Assembly: GCA_026982335.1 (NCBI GenBank)
Contig: JALSHH010000053.1
Location: forward strand, 1-64,000
DNA length: 64,000 nucleotides
From: Phycisphaerales bacterium
Lineage (GTDB): Bacteria > Planctomycetota > Phycisphaerae > Phycisphaerales > UBA1924
Direction: 5' to 3'
The notes beneath the pieces are model-generated. The model did no database searches. It saw only the letters and a program-made list of their open reading frames with translations, and had not been told where the DNA came from. Positions 45,034-54,547 of this stretch are shown here, one piece after another. A program made the translations under genes and the position numbers. The first letter of the stretch is position 1. Each line of letters begins with the position of its first letter.

Positions 45034-46146
45034 ATGACGAATAAAAAAAGCGGTGCCCTCTTGTGGAGTTCCTCGATCAGCATCTTGGTCTTGATTGGCA
45101 GCGGAGGGTGCGGAGCCGAGATTCGCCCTGATGGGCCAAAGCGTGTGGTGTTCAATGAGCCTGATGGATCGCAACGCGTGATCGAGGTTTCGCCCGCGGC
45201 CGAGCTCCGAGCGACCGCGATTGATCGGCTGATGCGATTGACCTCGGATCCATCTCCTGAAATCCGGGCCAACACCATCGAGGCATTGAGTTCGGTGACT
45301 TCGCAGGTCGAGCCTGTGGTGGCCCTTGCATTGTCTGATCCCAATGCGGGGGTGCGTACGGTGGCCGCGATGGTCGCAGGACGCTCAGGGCTGAGTTCAC
45401 TGACACCCACGATCCGTGGATTGCTTGATGACGAATCGGCATTTGTTCGATCGGCTGCGATGTTTGCGATGGAGTCCTTTGGAGAATCGGTCGACCTCTC
45501 CGAACTCTCGGTGCTCCTCTTTGAGCATCCCAACCCGCGGATTCGGTCGCAGGCAGCGTTTATCCTCGGCGAGCTCGGGGAGAAATCTGCGATCCCCATG
45601 CTTCAGCAGTCCATGACCCAACCAATGGAAAGCGCTTCGCCGATTGAAAAGAAACTTTTTCGGCTTCAGGTTGCTGAAGCTTTGTTCAAACTCGGGCATG
45701 ATGAGAGCATCGACTCGATCCGGGCCGCGTTGTATCCCTCTCGTCCTGATGAGCTCGAAGCAACCGCTTTGGCGGTGCAGATCATCGGGCAAATCCACGA
45801 TGAGCCTTCGATTGACCAACTGATTTATCTCTCTGATTCTGATGCGGATATCCCGATGCCCGCCGAGGTGCGTCTGGGGGTTGCCAGTGCCCTGGCGGAG
45901 ATGGGGTATCGGGAGGGCTCGTTTGTCGCCGATGAGTATATGGATAGCCAGATTGACACCATCCGGGCCCAATCGGCTGCAGTATATGGCAAAACCCGAA
46001 GCCGAGAGAACTTGGGTAAACTTGAACAGATGATGCTCAATGACCCCTCCCCGTTGACGCGGGTGGCTGCTGCGGGGGCAATTGTGGATTACACGCAGCG
46101 AGAACTGGGGCAATTCCGCGGCCGGCACACAAAAACGATGAGGTAA
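45034..46146 (+). CDS. HEAT-repeat lipoprotein
   Basis: 370 aa. Lipoprotein signal with lipobox GSGGC (Cys about 26). HEAT repeats extend over most of the protein, for example RLMRLTSDPSPEIRANTIEALSSV, ALSDPNAGVRTVAAMVAGRS and LLDDESAFVRSAAMFAMES. No enzyme domain. It is likely an envelope-anchored interaction platform. It lies 78 nt after lnt. Confidence 0.85.
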   Translation: MTNKKSGALLWSSSISILVLIGSGGCGAEIRPDGPKRVVFNEPDGSQRVIEVSPAAELRATAIDRLMRLTSDPSPEIRANTIEALSSVTSQVEPVVALALSDPNAGVRTVAAMVAGRSGLSSLTPTIRGLLDDESAFVRSAAMFAMESFGESVDLSELSVLLFEHPNPRIRSQAAFILGELGEKSAIPMLQQSMTQPMESASPIEKKLFRLQVAEALFKLGHDESIDSIRAALYPSRPDELEATALAVQIIGQIHDEPSIDQLIYLSDSDADIPMPAEVRLGVASALAEMGYREGSFVADEYMDSQIDTIRAQSAAVYGKTRSRENLGKLEQMMLNDPSPLTRVAAAGAIVDYTQRELGQFRGRHTKTMR

Positions 46147-46365
46147 ATTATAGTCCAAATCGCATCCAGTGTCCCAGTTGATGCGTATCGGGGGCTCCGC
46201 TGGGTTTTGGAGAAATGAATATGGGAGAAATTGACTCGGCCCAATCCCCATTCTTTGGGCCCAAACGATGCTACACTAGGGACCCCATTGGGAAGGATAT
46301 CCTCCTCTGGGGTTGGGAACAGGAACAGAAGGTAATCTATCGAGCTTGGACTTGAGGAGCGGATC

Positions 46366-47223
46366 GTGCACATATTGACTAAGGTTTTCGTCCTAATCGC
46401 ATCGGTGCTCAGCATCACCATGGCAGCACTGGCAATCTCGTATTCCGTCAATGCCGACCGTGTTACTGCAAGCTACCGCGACGCACTGGCCAAGGCAGAT
46501 ACGGCAATCGCTGACCAGGCTGCCCAAAAGGCTGCCCATGGTCAAGAGCGGGCAGCCCTTGAAGAAAACCTCAACGGGCTTCGAGATGAGCTTGCCAGCC
46601 GTGATGCCGACACCCGCCGACTCGAAGCTGCCAACTCCGAGCTCCGCATCGCGCTTCGCCAAGCAGAAGCCGGGCGTGAGTCGATTACTTCGAAAATTGC
46701 CCAACTCGGCGTTACGACCGAAACACAGGCACGGATCATTGACGAATATAAAACCGAACTCGATCGGCTCCGCACCGCTGAGCTTTCGTACCGGGATGAG
46801 AAGATCGATCTCGAAAAATCACTTTCAGACCTCGAAAGCCAAGTTATTGTCTATGAGCAAGTCAAGCGGGCGCTCCAAGAACAAATCGAAGAGATGCGCA
46901 TCGCACTGAACAATCCAGGCGGATCACATGATGCCAACCGAGCAAACACCCCAACCGAAATCGCAGGCCCATTGATCCGAGGCTCGATCGACGAAGTCCG
47001 CAACGATCCTTCATCAGGCGACACACTCGTCAAGGTGAATCTTGGAACGAACGATCGGCTTCGCGAGAATACCCGACTTTATATTCATCGTGGCAATAGT
47101 TACCTTGGCGAGCTGGTCATTTTCAATGTCGATCTCAACCACGCTGTTGGACGCGTTGCCTATACCGCTGCGAACCAATCCATCCGGGCGGGTGACCAAG
47201 TCATGAGCAAACTCGGTAGCTAA
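46366..47223 (+). CDS. Single-TM coiled-coil protein with C-terminal beta domain
   Basis: 285 aa. Start GTG (46366) with GAGGAG 6 nt upstream. One N-terminal membrane segment (about 5-25) is followed by a long coiled coil (about 30-185; many heptads, few prolines) and a beta-rich C-terminal domain (about 200-285: LVKVNLGTNDRLRENTRLYIHRG, LGELVIFNVDLNHAVGRV). The arrangement resembles MreC but no direct family match is claimed. The next gene starts 30 nt downstream and encodes a small membrane protein, suggesting a pair. Confidence 0.7.
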   Translation: MHILTKVFVLIASVLSITMAALAISYSVNADRVTASYRDALAKADTAIADQAAQKAAHGQERAALEENLNGLRDELASRDADTRRLEAANSELRIALRQAEAGRESITSKIAQLGVTTETQARIIDEYKTELDRLRTAELSYRDEKIDLEKSLSDLESQVIVYEQVKRALQEQIEEMRIALNNPGGSHDANRANTPTEIAGPLIRGSIDEVRNDPSSGDTLVKVNLGTNDRLRENTRLYIHRGNSYLGELVIFNVDLNHAVGRVAYTAANQSIRAGDQVMSKLGS

Positions 47224-47253
47224 CCATAGGCGATCTCTCGAAAGGAGCACTCC

Positions 47254-47454
47254 ATGAGTCAGTTTGGAATGCAAATGCCAGGCGGCCGTCAGCACAAAGG
47301 AGCTGGCCCCGATGTGTATACCGCATTGATGTTCCTCGGCGTGGTGGCGATGGGGATCGCAGTTGCGATGCTCTGGATCGCAGGATCCAAAGTCGCCCCT
47401 GAGGGGAATCCACTTAAAATCCAAGACCCAAACAGGATTCAACTCAAGCAATGA
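47254..47454 (+). CDS. Small single-TM protein
   Basis: 66 aa from ATG 47254, with AAAGGAG upstream. A short polar N-terminus is followed by one membrane segment (about 23-43, ALMFLGVVAMGIAVAMLWIAG) and a short tail. Co-transcribed with the coiled-coil gene by spacing. Function unknown. Confidence 0.65.
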   Translation: MSQFGMQMPGGRQHKGAGPDVYTALMFLGVVAMGIAVAMLWIAGSKVAPEGNPLKIQDPNRIQLKQ

Positions 47455-47583
47455 GTGTACCCATAGGCATGTGTGGCACGGTCACAAGATGATAAGGTGT
47501 CTTACATGGTGTCCCAAATATCTGCAATCACGCATTGAAATGGTCTCAAGCAATGAATCCCTGCATTTCAATGGCAACATTGC

Positions 47584-47611
47584 TTGACAATCTTCGATGA
47601 TGGAATATCAT
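47584..47611 (+). promoter_or_regulatory. Sigma70-type promoter of tRNA-Asp
   Basis: A perfect TTGACA (47584-47589), a 16-bp spacer and TATCAT (47606-47611), placing the start site about 36 nt before the tRNA. Confidence 0.7.
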
Positions 47612-47653
47612 CGTCTCGCAAGTGAGCCAGCACGATTTCGTGCTCGTCCAAAT

Positions 47654-47727
47654 GGGGCGGTAGCTCAATTGGTTAGAGCCCCGGACTGTCGATCCGGAGG
47701 TTGCGGGTTCGATTCCCGTCCGCCTCG
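47654..47727 (+). tRNA. tRNA-Asp (anticodon GTC)
   Basis: Cloverleaf with acceptor GGGGCGG/CCGCCTC (one G-T pair), D arm AGCTC-AATTGGTTA-GAGC, anticodon stem CCGGA/TCCGG around the loop CTGTCGA (GTC) and T arm GCGGG-TTCGATT-CCCGT. The CCA is not encoded. Confidence 0.93.
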
Positions 47728-47734
47728 CTTGTTG

Positions 47735-47765
47735 AAGGAGCCCTGAGTATCGGGGCTCCTTTTTG
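47735..47765 (+). terminator. Rho-independent terminator of tRNA-Asp
   Basis: AGGAGCCC pairs with GGGGCTCCT around TGAGTATC and is followed by TTTTT, a few nt after the tRNA. Confidence 0.92.
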
Positions 47766-47948
47766 ATGCCCGTTCACATTCGGCCAGTGGTTTGATTGAT
47801 CGTAGAAACACGAGGGAACCGATCAGAATCGTACGCAAGGATGAAAGTGATCTGGTATGATGGCTAACGAGCGCTTTTAGGGTTGTTCCCTGACGGCGCG
47901 TTTTTTCCATGTATTTTCTCCATATAGTCTATTAGATGGAATGGATGT

Positions 47949-49814
47949 ATGCCTCTACTTGCTGCAACTGACTCTTCTGTTGGTATTGCGCTCGCACTGA
48001 TCTTTGTGCTCGGTGTTGGGGCCCAATGGCTGGCATGGAAGATCCGTATTCCTTCAATTTTGCTTTTGCTTATACTGGGGATTCTTGCAGGCCCGGTGAT
48101 GCGGTCACTCTTTGAAGGCTCTCCATTTGCCATAGACCCCGACAAGCTCTTCCACGGAGATACACTCCTGTCCCTCGTTGGTATTGCAGTTGGCCTGATT
48201 CTTTACGAAGGCGGACTCACACTCAACTTCAAGGAGCTTCGCTCGGCATGGAAGCCTGTGACGCTTTTGGTGACGACCGGTGCGCTCGTCACTTGGATTA
48301 TCGCGGGAATCAGCGCCTACTACCTTTTTGGGCTCGATCGGCAGATCGCGGTCCTTCTGGGTGCGATCCTGATCGTCACTGGGCCAACGGTTGTCGGGCC
48401 GATGCTTGCGCACATTCGACCCGCAGGAGATTCTGGGCTGATTCTAAAGTGGGAGGGGATCGTCATTGACCCGATCGGGGTCGGTGCGGCGGTGCTTGTG
48501 TTCGAGGCTATTTTGTCAGACTCTTCGACTGGCGGAATGAGTGGTGGGGTTGGCTCAGTCTTTCAATCCATTGCAATTACAATTGGAGCTGGAACAGGAT
48601 TTGGATTGCTCTCGGCCCTTTTACTTCAGAACCTGCTTACCCGATTCTGGATTCCTGACTACCTCCAGAACCCAGTTTCGCTGATGCTCGTCATCGCGAC
48701 TTTTACCGCATCAAACCAAATTATGTCAGAATCAGGGCTCTTGGCGACAACCGTGATGGGAATTGTGCTGGCGAATCAGAAGAAGGTCGATGTCCACCAC
48801 ATCCTCGAGTTCAAGGAAAACCTCCGGGTGCTGCTCATTGCGGTCCTCTTTATTGTACTCGCTGCCCGATTGCAGATTGATCAGCTTGCAAGTCTCAATT
48901 GGTTTGCTGTCTTTGGTTTCCTTTTTGTCTTGATTGTCATCGCCCGCCCGGCTGCGGTGTTCTTGGCAACGGTTGGCGCGGGGCTGAGTTGGCGTGAGCG
49001 GATGTTTATTGCCTGGCTTGCTCCGCGTGGAATAGTTGCAGCGGCCGCCGCTGCGATCTTCTCGCTGGGACTCGAGAGTAAAGGGATACCTGGAGGCGAA
49101 AATCTTGTGCCAATTACCTTTGCGGTGATTATCGGCACCGTTGCCTTTTATGGGCTCACAACTCCTTGGGCGTCGAAAATCCTGGGGGTTGCCGACCAAA
49201 ACCCTCAGGGAATTATCTTTGTCGGTGCACCTTCTTGGGTTCGCTCGATTGCCAAAGTGCTCGCCACTCGAGACATCAAAGTGTTTTTGGTTGACACCAA
49301 TCGCCAGAATGTCCGCGATGCCCGAATGACCGACTTACCTGCGATTCAGGAGAATCTCATCACGCTGGGCGATATCTCTTCGCTTGACCTGCGAGGAATC
49401 GGGCGAATTTTTGCGACCACCCCCAACGATGAGGTTAACACCTTGGTGCTCCAACGCTTCAAGGGTGTCTTTGAAAGCTCGAATCTCTACCAGCTCCCAC
49501 CTCGCCGGGCAAGAAAAAATGTAGAGGAATCTTCGAGCGATCGTCGTTGGCGGATGCTCTTTTCCCCCGATGCAGACTATGGCGGGCTCGAATCACGCAT
49601 CCATAACGGCTGGGTTGTCAAGGCGACCACCATCTCCGAAGAGTTCACCTATCACGACTACCACACCCTCTATGGCTCGACGGCGATCCCCCTCTTCACG
49701 ATTTCAAGCACCGGTATGTTGTTGGTTTCTACAATCGACAAACCCGTTGAGCCCGAGCCCGGCGATACGATCATCGCGCTGGTGAATCCGGAAGAACTCT
49801 TTGTGATCCAATAG
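47949..49814 (+). CDS. CPA1-type cation/proton antiporter with TrkA-N domain
   Basis: 621 aa. About 12 membrane segments (residues 5-415) of the NhaP/CPA1 type (LLLILGILAGPVMRS, GLILYEGGLTLNFKEL, VTGPTVVGPMLAHIR, AWLAPRGIVAAAAAA) are followed by a cytoplasmic Rossmann TrkA-N regulatory region (GIIFVGAPSWVRSIAKVLA) and a further C-terminal domain. Such proteins exchange Na+ or K+ for H+ and respond to a nucleotide ligand. It is convergent with NAD kinase (46 nt between stops). Confidence 0.87.
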   Translation: MPLLAATDSSVGIALALIFVLGVGAQWLAWKIRIPSILLLLILGILAGPVMRSLFEGSPFAIDPDKLFHGDTLLSLVGIAVGLILYEGGLTLNFKELRSAWKPVTLLVTTGALVTWIIAGISAYYLFGLDRQIAVLLGAILIVTGPTVVGPMLAHIRPAGDSGLILKWEGIVIDPIGVGAAVLVFEAILSDSSTGGMSGGVGSVFQSIAITIGAGTGFGLLSALLLQNLLTRFWIPDYLQNPVSLMLVIATFTASNQIMSESGLLATTVMGIVLANQKKVDVHHILEFKENLRVLLIAVLFIVLAARLQIDQLASLNWFAVFGFLFVLIVIARPAAVFLATVGAGLSWRERMFIAWLAPRGIVAAAAAAIFSLGLESKGIPGGENLVPITFAVIIGTVAFYGLTTPWASKILGVADQNPQGIIFVGAPSWVRSIAKVLATRDIKVFLVDTNRQNVRDARMTDLPAIQENLITLGDISSLDLRGIGRIFATTPNDEVNTLVLQRFKGVFESSNLYQLPPRRARKNVEESSSDRRWRMLFSPDADYGGLESRIHNGWVVKATTISEEFTYHDYHTLYGSTAIPLFTISSTGMLLVSTIDKPVEPEPGDTIIALVNPEELFVIQ

Positions 49815-49860
49815 AACCATAGCTGCCCATATCATCGCCTGCGATCTCGATAGAGATTCG

Positions 49861-50742
49861 TCAACTACGGTGTTTGGGGATTGATGCGTTGGGGGCCGAT
49901 GCCCAGTGCATCTTGCCCAAGAGTGTTTGCCAGTAGCTCACCGTTGGATCGAGAACGAACTCGATTTGCTCTTTGGCAGCAGTTACACGGAGGATGTCGC
50001 CTTCGCCAAGTTGATACCCGATCTGCCCATCGACAATCAGCGTCGTCCCCGAAGACTCGGCAGCATTGACCGAACTGACCCTAATGCGCACCTGTGAATC
50101 TGATCGGATCACGATGGGACGGAAACTCAATGAATGGGCAGCGATCGGGGTCACGATCATCGCGCCAACCCCCGGAGCCACGATCGGGCCCCCGGCGGAG
50201 ACATTGTACGCAGTCGAACCCAACGGCGTCGAGACGATCAACCCATCTCCTGAGACGCTCGGGCCGAGGTTGTTGTCCACCGAGATATCAAGGGTAATCA
50301 TCCGGAAAGGAGGCCCAGCACTAACAACAAACTCGTTAAGGGCGAAAGCGCCATGGCGAGGGGACCCGTCGGTTGCTTCGACCACTCCATGAAGCGGAGT
50401 CACGGGATGGATGATGAGTGGCTCATCGCCTAGGAGCTCCAGGGCATGGTCACGGAACGAATCGAGTTCATATCCGGCCATGAATCCGACCTTGCCGGTG
50501 TTGACCCCCAGCAACGGGGCACGAAGCGTCAGGCATTTATGGGCAGCCGAGAGAATCGTCCCATCGCCTCCCAACGCGATCACCAGATCAACCTCGTCGG
50601 GTGGTGGGAGTCCATCGGCATCTTTGGATTCGATTTCGGCGATGAGTGTGCCGTGGGCACCGATGAGTGATCGGACTTCTTCGAGTGCAGCGATGGCTCT
50701 GGGTTTCTGGCGATTCGTAATCAGGACGACAGCGCGTGGCAT
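49861..50742 (-). CDS. nadK: NAD kinase
   Basis: 293 aa. The GGDGTIL motif (catalytic Asp), GVNTGKVGFMAGY, ALNEFVVSAG and the NE-TAY region GSTAYNVSAGGPIV are those of bacterial NadK. It phosphorylates NAD to NADP. It starts 18 nt after the dxs stop and is probably the last gene of an ispA-dxs-nadK cluster supplying the NADPH-dependent MEP pathway. Confidence 0.95.
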   Translation of the reverse strand: MPRAVVLITNRQKPRAIAALEEVRSLIGAHGTLIAEIESKDADGLPPPDEVDLVIALGGDGTILSAAHKCLTLRAPLLGVNTGKVGFMAGYELDSFRDHALELLGDEPLIIHPVTPLHGVVEATDGSPRHGAFALNEFVVSAGPPFRMITLDISVDNNLGPSVSGDGLIVSTPLGSTAYNVSAGGPIVAPGVGAMIVTPIAAHSLSFRPIVIRSDSQVRIRVSSVNAAESSGTTLIVDGQIGYQLGEGDILRVTAAKEQIEFVLDPTVSYWQTLLGKMHWASAPNASIPKHRS

Positions 50743-50760
50743 GGCAGAGTGTATCGGGGG

Positions 50761-52779
50761 CTAGACACCGAGCGTTGTGTCTGTTGGATTGGCATGGACA
50801 GCTTTGGATTCGAGGCTCGATTGGACCTGAGGAACAAATCCTTCGTGTTCGTTGGGATCGTACGCATGGCGGATCATCCGAGCAATCCCATCGCCATCAA
50901 GTCCAACTTGCGCGAGCTGGTCGGCGCGTGAGTCTTGGGTGATCCAGTGATCCGGAATCCCGTGGCGAACGATCCGCGCGGTGTTAAGTCCCATCGACTG
51001 GGCCGATTCGAGCACCGCGGTGCCGAATCCGCCGACGATGGAATGATCTTCAATGGTCAGGATTGGAATATCTCGGCTTAGCAAGTCTCGCACCAGCACT
51101 TCGTCGATGGGTTTGGCGAAACGGGCATCGTAGAGCGCGACCGCGTATTCATCCCCGAGTTGGTCGATCGCTTCCATTGTTTGCATGGCAGGCGTACCAA
51201 AAGCGAGCACCGCGACATCAGGCCTGTGTTCATCGAGGTCAGCAAACGCCGGGGTCAAAAGCCGAGTCTTGCCCAGCTCAAAGTCGGGTGCATCGCCGAA
51301 CCGATCACAGATGGTGTCTCGTGGGTATCGCACCACGCTAAGCCCGGCTTCCCAGGTTCGCATGAACTCAAGTGATGCCTTCAAACTCGATTCATCAATC
51401 GCTGCCATCAGCACTGCGTCGGGAAGTGTACGCAGGATCGCAATATCACAGAATCCATGATGCACCGCGCCGTCGCCCCCGACAAGTCCAGCCCGATCAA
51501 GGCACAGCCGCACGGGCAAACCTTGTAGTGCGACCTCTTGGAAGGCCTGGTCGAATGCCCGTTGGAGGAAGGTGGAATAGACCGCGAAAAACGGTTTGAG
51601 CCCGCACTTGGCCATCCCCGCCATCATGTCCATTGCGTGTGATTCGCAAATCCCGGTGTCGAAGCTGCGATCGGGATAGGTCTCGATGGCGCGGATCACC
51701 CCGGTGCCGTCGGGCATCGCAGCGGTCGAGCAGACGACCTGCTCGTCTTTGTTCATCAGATCAACCAGCGCATCGCCAAAGGCTGCGGTGAATGATCGAC
51801 CCGACGAATTCATTTCAATGCGGCATCCGAGTGTTTCGTCGCGTTCAACGCGAAAGGCTTTGGGAGAGTGGAACCGGGTAGCGTCATCCTCAGCGATGTC
51901 GAGCCCCTTGCCTTTAATTGTTTTGACATGCAATACCATCGGACGGTCGATATCACGCGCCTCGGTGAGGAACTCGATGAGGGATGTCAGATCGTGCCCG
52001 TCGATCGGGCCCACGGTGAGCATCCCGAACTTCTCGAACCATGAATCTTCCGCGATGGCCACCTTGGTCATCTCACCCATGCGGTGGTAGGCTTCGCGTA
52101 GGAGCTCGCCGCCGGGGACATGCTTGAGGAGTTCTCTGGCACCTTTTTTGAAGTCGGCATAGGTGTGCGAGACGCGCACGCGATCGAAATACTGCGCCAT
52201 GGCGCCTTGAGGCTTGGAGATGCTCATCCCGTTGTCGTTCAAGATCACTAGGAACTGGCGTTTGAGCATCCCGGCGTTGTTGAGCCCTTCCATCGACAAT
52301 CCATTGACGATCGAGGCATCGCCGATGAGCGAAACAACGCGCCGACCCTGCGGGTTTGACTCGGGATCGAACGCCTGTTTGGTGAGATCGTCGCCGCGGG
52401 CCATGCCTACCGCAGTTGAGATCGCGGTGCCAGCGTGTCCAACGCGGAAAAGGTCATAGATTGACTCGGTGGGCTCAGGAAATCCGGATATGCCTTTGCC
52501 CGTGCGCAGATCATCAAACAGATCGAGCCGACCGGTGAGCAACTTGTGAGGGTAGCACTGATGCCCGACATCGAAAAGCAAGCGGTCATGCGAAAAATCA
52601 AACACCCGGTGCATCGCGATGGTGAGCTCAACAACCCCGAGATTGGGCGCTAGGTGTCCGCCGGACAGGGATACCTTGTCGATGATCGTTGTGCGAATCT
52701 CGGCTGCGAGTTCTTCGAGTTGAGGAATCGAAAGCTCACGCAGATCATCGGGTGTACGAGTTTTTTCAAGCAAAGCCAT
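50761..52779 (-). CDS. dxs: 1-deoxy-D-xylulose-5-phosphate synthase
   Basis: 672 aa, within the usual range. Thiamine-diphosphate enzyme with SGGHLAPNLGVVELTIAMH, FDVGHQCYPHKLLTGR, SLIGDASIVNGLSMEGLNNAG and GPIDGHDLTSLIEFL in the N-terminal half, plus GICESHAMDMMAGMA and DRAGLVGGDGAVHHG in the pyrimidine-binding half. It makes DXP for isoprenoids, and DXP also feeds ThiG. Upstream is a 196-nt gap to the prenyl synthase gene, so it may have its own promoter. Confidence 0.96.
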   Translation of the reverse strand: MALLEKTRTPDDLRELSIPQLEELAAEIRTTIIDKVSLSGGHLAPNLGVVELTIAMHRVFDFSHDRLLFDVGHQCYPHKLLTGRLDLFDDLRTGKGISGFPEPTESIYDLFRVGHAGTAISTAVGMARGDDLTKQAFDPESNPQGRRVVSLIGDASIVNGLSMEGLNNAGMLKRQFLVILNDNGMSISKPQGAMAQYFDRVRVSHTYADFKKGARELLKHVPGGELLREAYHRMGEMTKVAIAEDSWFEKFGMLTVGPIDGHDLTSLIEFLTEARDIDRPMVLHVKTIKGKGLDIAEDDATRFHSPKAFRVERDETLGCRIEMNSSGRSFTAAFGDALVDLMNKDEQVVCSTAAMPDGTGVIRAIETYPDRSFDTGICESHAMDMMAGMAKCGLKPFFAVYSTFLQRAFDQAFQEVALQGLPVRLCLDRAGLVGGDGAVHHGFCDIAILRTLPDAVLMAAIDESSLKASLEFMRTWEAGLSVVRYPRDTICDRFGDAPDFELGKTRLLTPAFADLDEHRPDVAVLAFGTPAMQTMEAIDQLGDEYAVALYDARFAKPIDEVLVRDLLSRDIPILTIEDHSIVGGFGTAVLESAQSMGLNTARIVRHGIPDHWITQDSRADQLAQVGLDGDGIARMIRHAYDPNEHEGFVPQVQSSLESKAVHANPTDTTLGV

Positions 52780-52975
52780 CGATCCCTTTCACGAAACAAA
52801 TGCTCCATCGGGAGTATAGAGCAACCAAGAGTTTGAGGCCACCGGGATACCGGTTGACATACCTCCTTGGGCTGTGCATATGATCGGTCATCCTCTTGTT
52901 TAGTGGACAGAGATGATGATTTGAGATGATGATTTTAGGCATCTGGGCATCCAATCTGGCTTTGGGCAGGTCCGA

Positions 52976-53920
52976 TTACTGTTTTCGGGCGCTGAGCAGT
53001 TCACCGAGCAACCCCAGAGGCTCAATCGACCCGCTGGTACACGCTTTGATCGCTTCGAGGGCTTGGGCAGCTTGCTCGGCAAGTTCGGCGACGATCTCAC
53101 GAGACCGATCTATGCCTACAACACCCGGATAGGTCACTTTGCCCGCAGCAGCGTCCTTGCCGGTGGCTTTGCCGACTTGTTCTGATGACCCTTCGATATC
53201 GAGCAAATCATCTACAATTTGGAATTGGAGCCCGATCGCCTGGGCGTATTGGGTAATGAGATCGAGCTGATGGTCGGTTGCGCGCCCGCAAATCGCGCCC
53301 ATTCGGCACGATGTGGTGAGCAGGGCTCCGGTTTTGTTGCGATGGATAAGTTTGAGTTGATCTTCAGGTGAAGTATTTTCAGGCAACCCGCCAAGTGTGT
53401 CATAGACCTGTCCGATGATCATCGCGCGGGTGCCGCTGGCGAGTTCGGCGCTGAGCCGATGCGAAATCGTGTTATCACGGTGATCCTGCACCGCTTCATA
53501 GGCCAGCGAGAGCATCGCATCGCCTGCGAGGATGGCCATGGGTTCGTTGGTGTGTTTGTGGAGGGTGGGGCGTCCTCGACGAAGATCGTCATTGTCGAGC
53601 GCGGGCAGGTCATCGTGGACCAGACTAAAGGCGTGGATAAACTCGACCGCCACTCCGGCGCAGACCGAGTCTTTCCCGGTGCCGCCACAGGCGATCGAGC
53701 AATACCATGCCAATGCGGGCCTGAGCCGTTTGCCTCCACCAAGAACGGCATATTGGATCGCCTCATGAAGATTGGTCGGAAAACCGCGGGATGCCAGAAA
53801 AGATTCAATCCGAAGATCAATCATCGCGGTGACTTCGCCAAGATCAGCAGGCGCAGATTGGTGGGTTTGCTGGTTCACGAGCAATGGTAGCCAACGATCG
53901 GGGATTGGATGTGCTAGCAT
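52976..53920 (-). CDS. ispA: Polyprenyl diphosphate synthase (IspA-like)
   Basis: 314 aa as drawn. Both aspartate-rich motifs are intact: first DDLPALDNDD, second DDLLDIEG, with LGGGKRLRPAL and FQIVDDL. Likely farnesyl or geranylgeranyl diphosphate synthase. The ATG at 53920 lies only 7 nt from the start of the divergent gene, so a later start (GTG 53878 or ATG 53824) is possible. It precedes dxs. Confidence 0.9.
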   Translation of the reverse strand: MLAHPIPDRWLPLLVNQQTHQSAPADLGEVTAMIDLRIESFLASRGFPTNLHEAIQYAVLGGGKRLRPALAWYCSIACGGTGKDSVCAGVAVEFIHAFSLVHDDLPALDNDDLRRGRPTLHKHTNEPMAILAGDAMLSLAYEAVQDHRDNTISHRLSAELASGTRAMIIGQVYDTLGGLPENTSPEDQLKLIHRNKTGALLTTSCRMGAICGRATDHQLDLITQYAQAIGLQFQIVDDLLDIEGSSEQVGKATGKDAAAGKVTYPGVVGIDRSREIVAELAEQAAQALEAIKACTSGSIEPLGLLGELLSARKQ

Positions 53921-53927
53921 TTGCCCA

Positions 53928-54542
53928 ATGATTGAGCGAATGATTCAGTTTTTTCTTGCTGGCGGATGGGTGATGTACCCGTTGTTGCTGATGAGTGTGC
54001 TCTCGTTAACACTCATCTTCGAGCGAACAGTTTTTTGGATGTTCACCGTCCAAAAACATGGCAAGGCAAGACTGACGCGATACCTCGAGTTGTTTGGTAC
54101 GAATCAAGTGTCGACAGCATTGAAAGAAGCTGCCAAGGATTCCACGCTCGAAGGCGAGCTGGTTCAGAGTGGACTTCAATCCGATGCACGCAGCGAAGCG
54201 GTCTTGATCGGGCATATTGAGGCAATGAGGCCGACAATCGAGCGGTTTGCTCCTGTACTGGGGGCGATCATCGCTGCAGCGCCTTTGCTGGGGATTCTGG
54301 GGACGGTAACAGGAATCATCCGTAGTTTTGATCTTCTCGGAGATGCCGCAGCGGTTTCTGATCCGTCGGTCGTGGCAGGAGGGATTGCTGAGGCGCTCTA
54401 CACCACCGCATTTGGGTTGACCATCGCACTGGTCACGCTTTTTCCGCATGTGGTGTTTAAATCGTGTGCGGAGCGGGCACTGGGCAGGCTTGAAATCCTC
54501 GTGGGCGTGATTGCGGAACATGCCGGGGATGGCCACGATTGA
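53928..54542 (+). CDS. ExbB/TolQ/MotA-family proton channel protein
   Basis: 204 aa from ATG 53928; a longer frame overlapping ispA is rejected. Three membrane segments (about 10-32, 110-130, 150-172) with the family core APLLGILGTVTGIIRSFDLL and LYTTAFGLTIALVTLFPHVVF. These proteins form a proton-driven motor with an ExbD/TolR partner. No ExbD/TolR, TonB or TolA gene is adjacent; it stands alone between ispA and ptsN. Confidence 0.9.
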   Translation: MIERMIQFFLAGGWVMYPLLLMSVLSLTLIFERTVFWMFTVQKHGKARLTRYLELFGTNQVSTALKEAAKDSTLEGELVQSGLQSDARSEAVLIGHIEAMRPTIERFAPVLGAIIAAAPLLGILGTVTGIIRSFDLLGDAAAVSDPSVVAGGIAEALYTTAFGLTIALVTLFPHVVFKSCAERALGRLEILVGVIAEHAGDGHD

Positions 54543-54547
54543 ATGGA

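Noticed and set aside
45397-46251. 284-aa minus-strand open frame
   Set aside because: Antisense to the HEAT-repeat lipoprotein; composition is atypical and no SD is present.
47665-47910. 81-aa minus-strand frame ending in a Gln-Pro-Pro-rich segment
   Set aside because: It runs through the antisense of tRNA-Asp, a well-known source of spurious short proteins.
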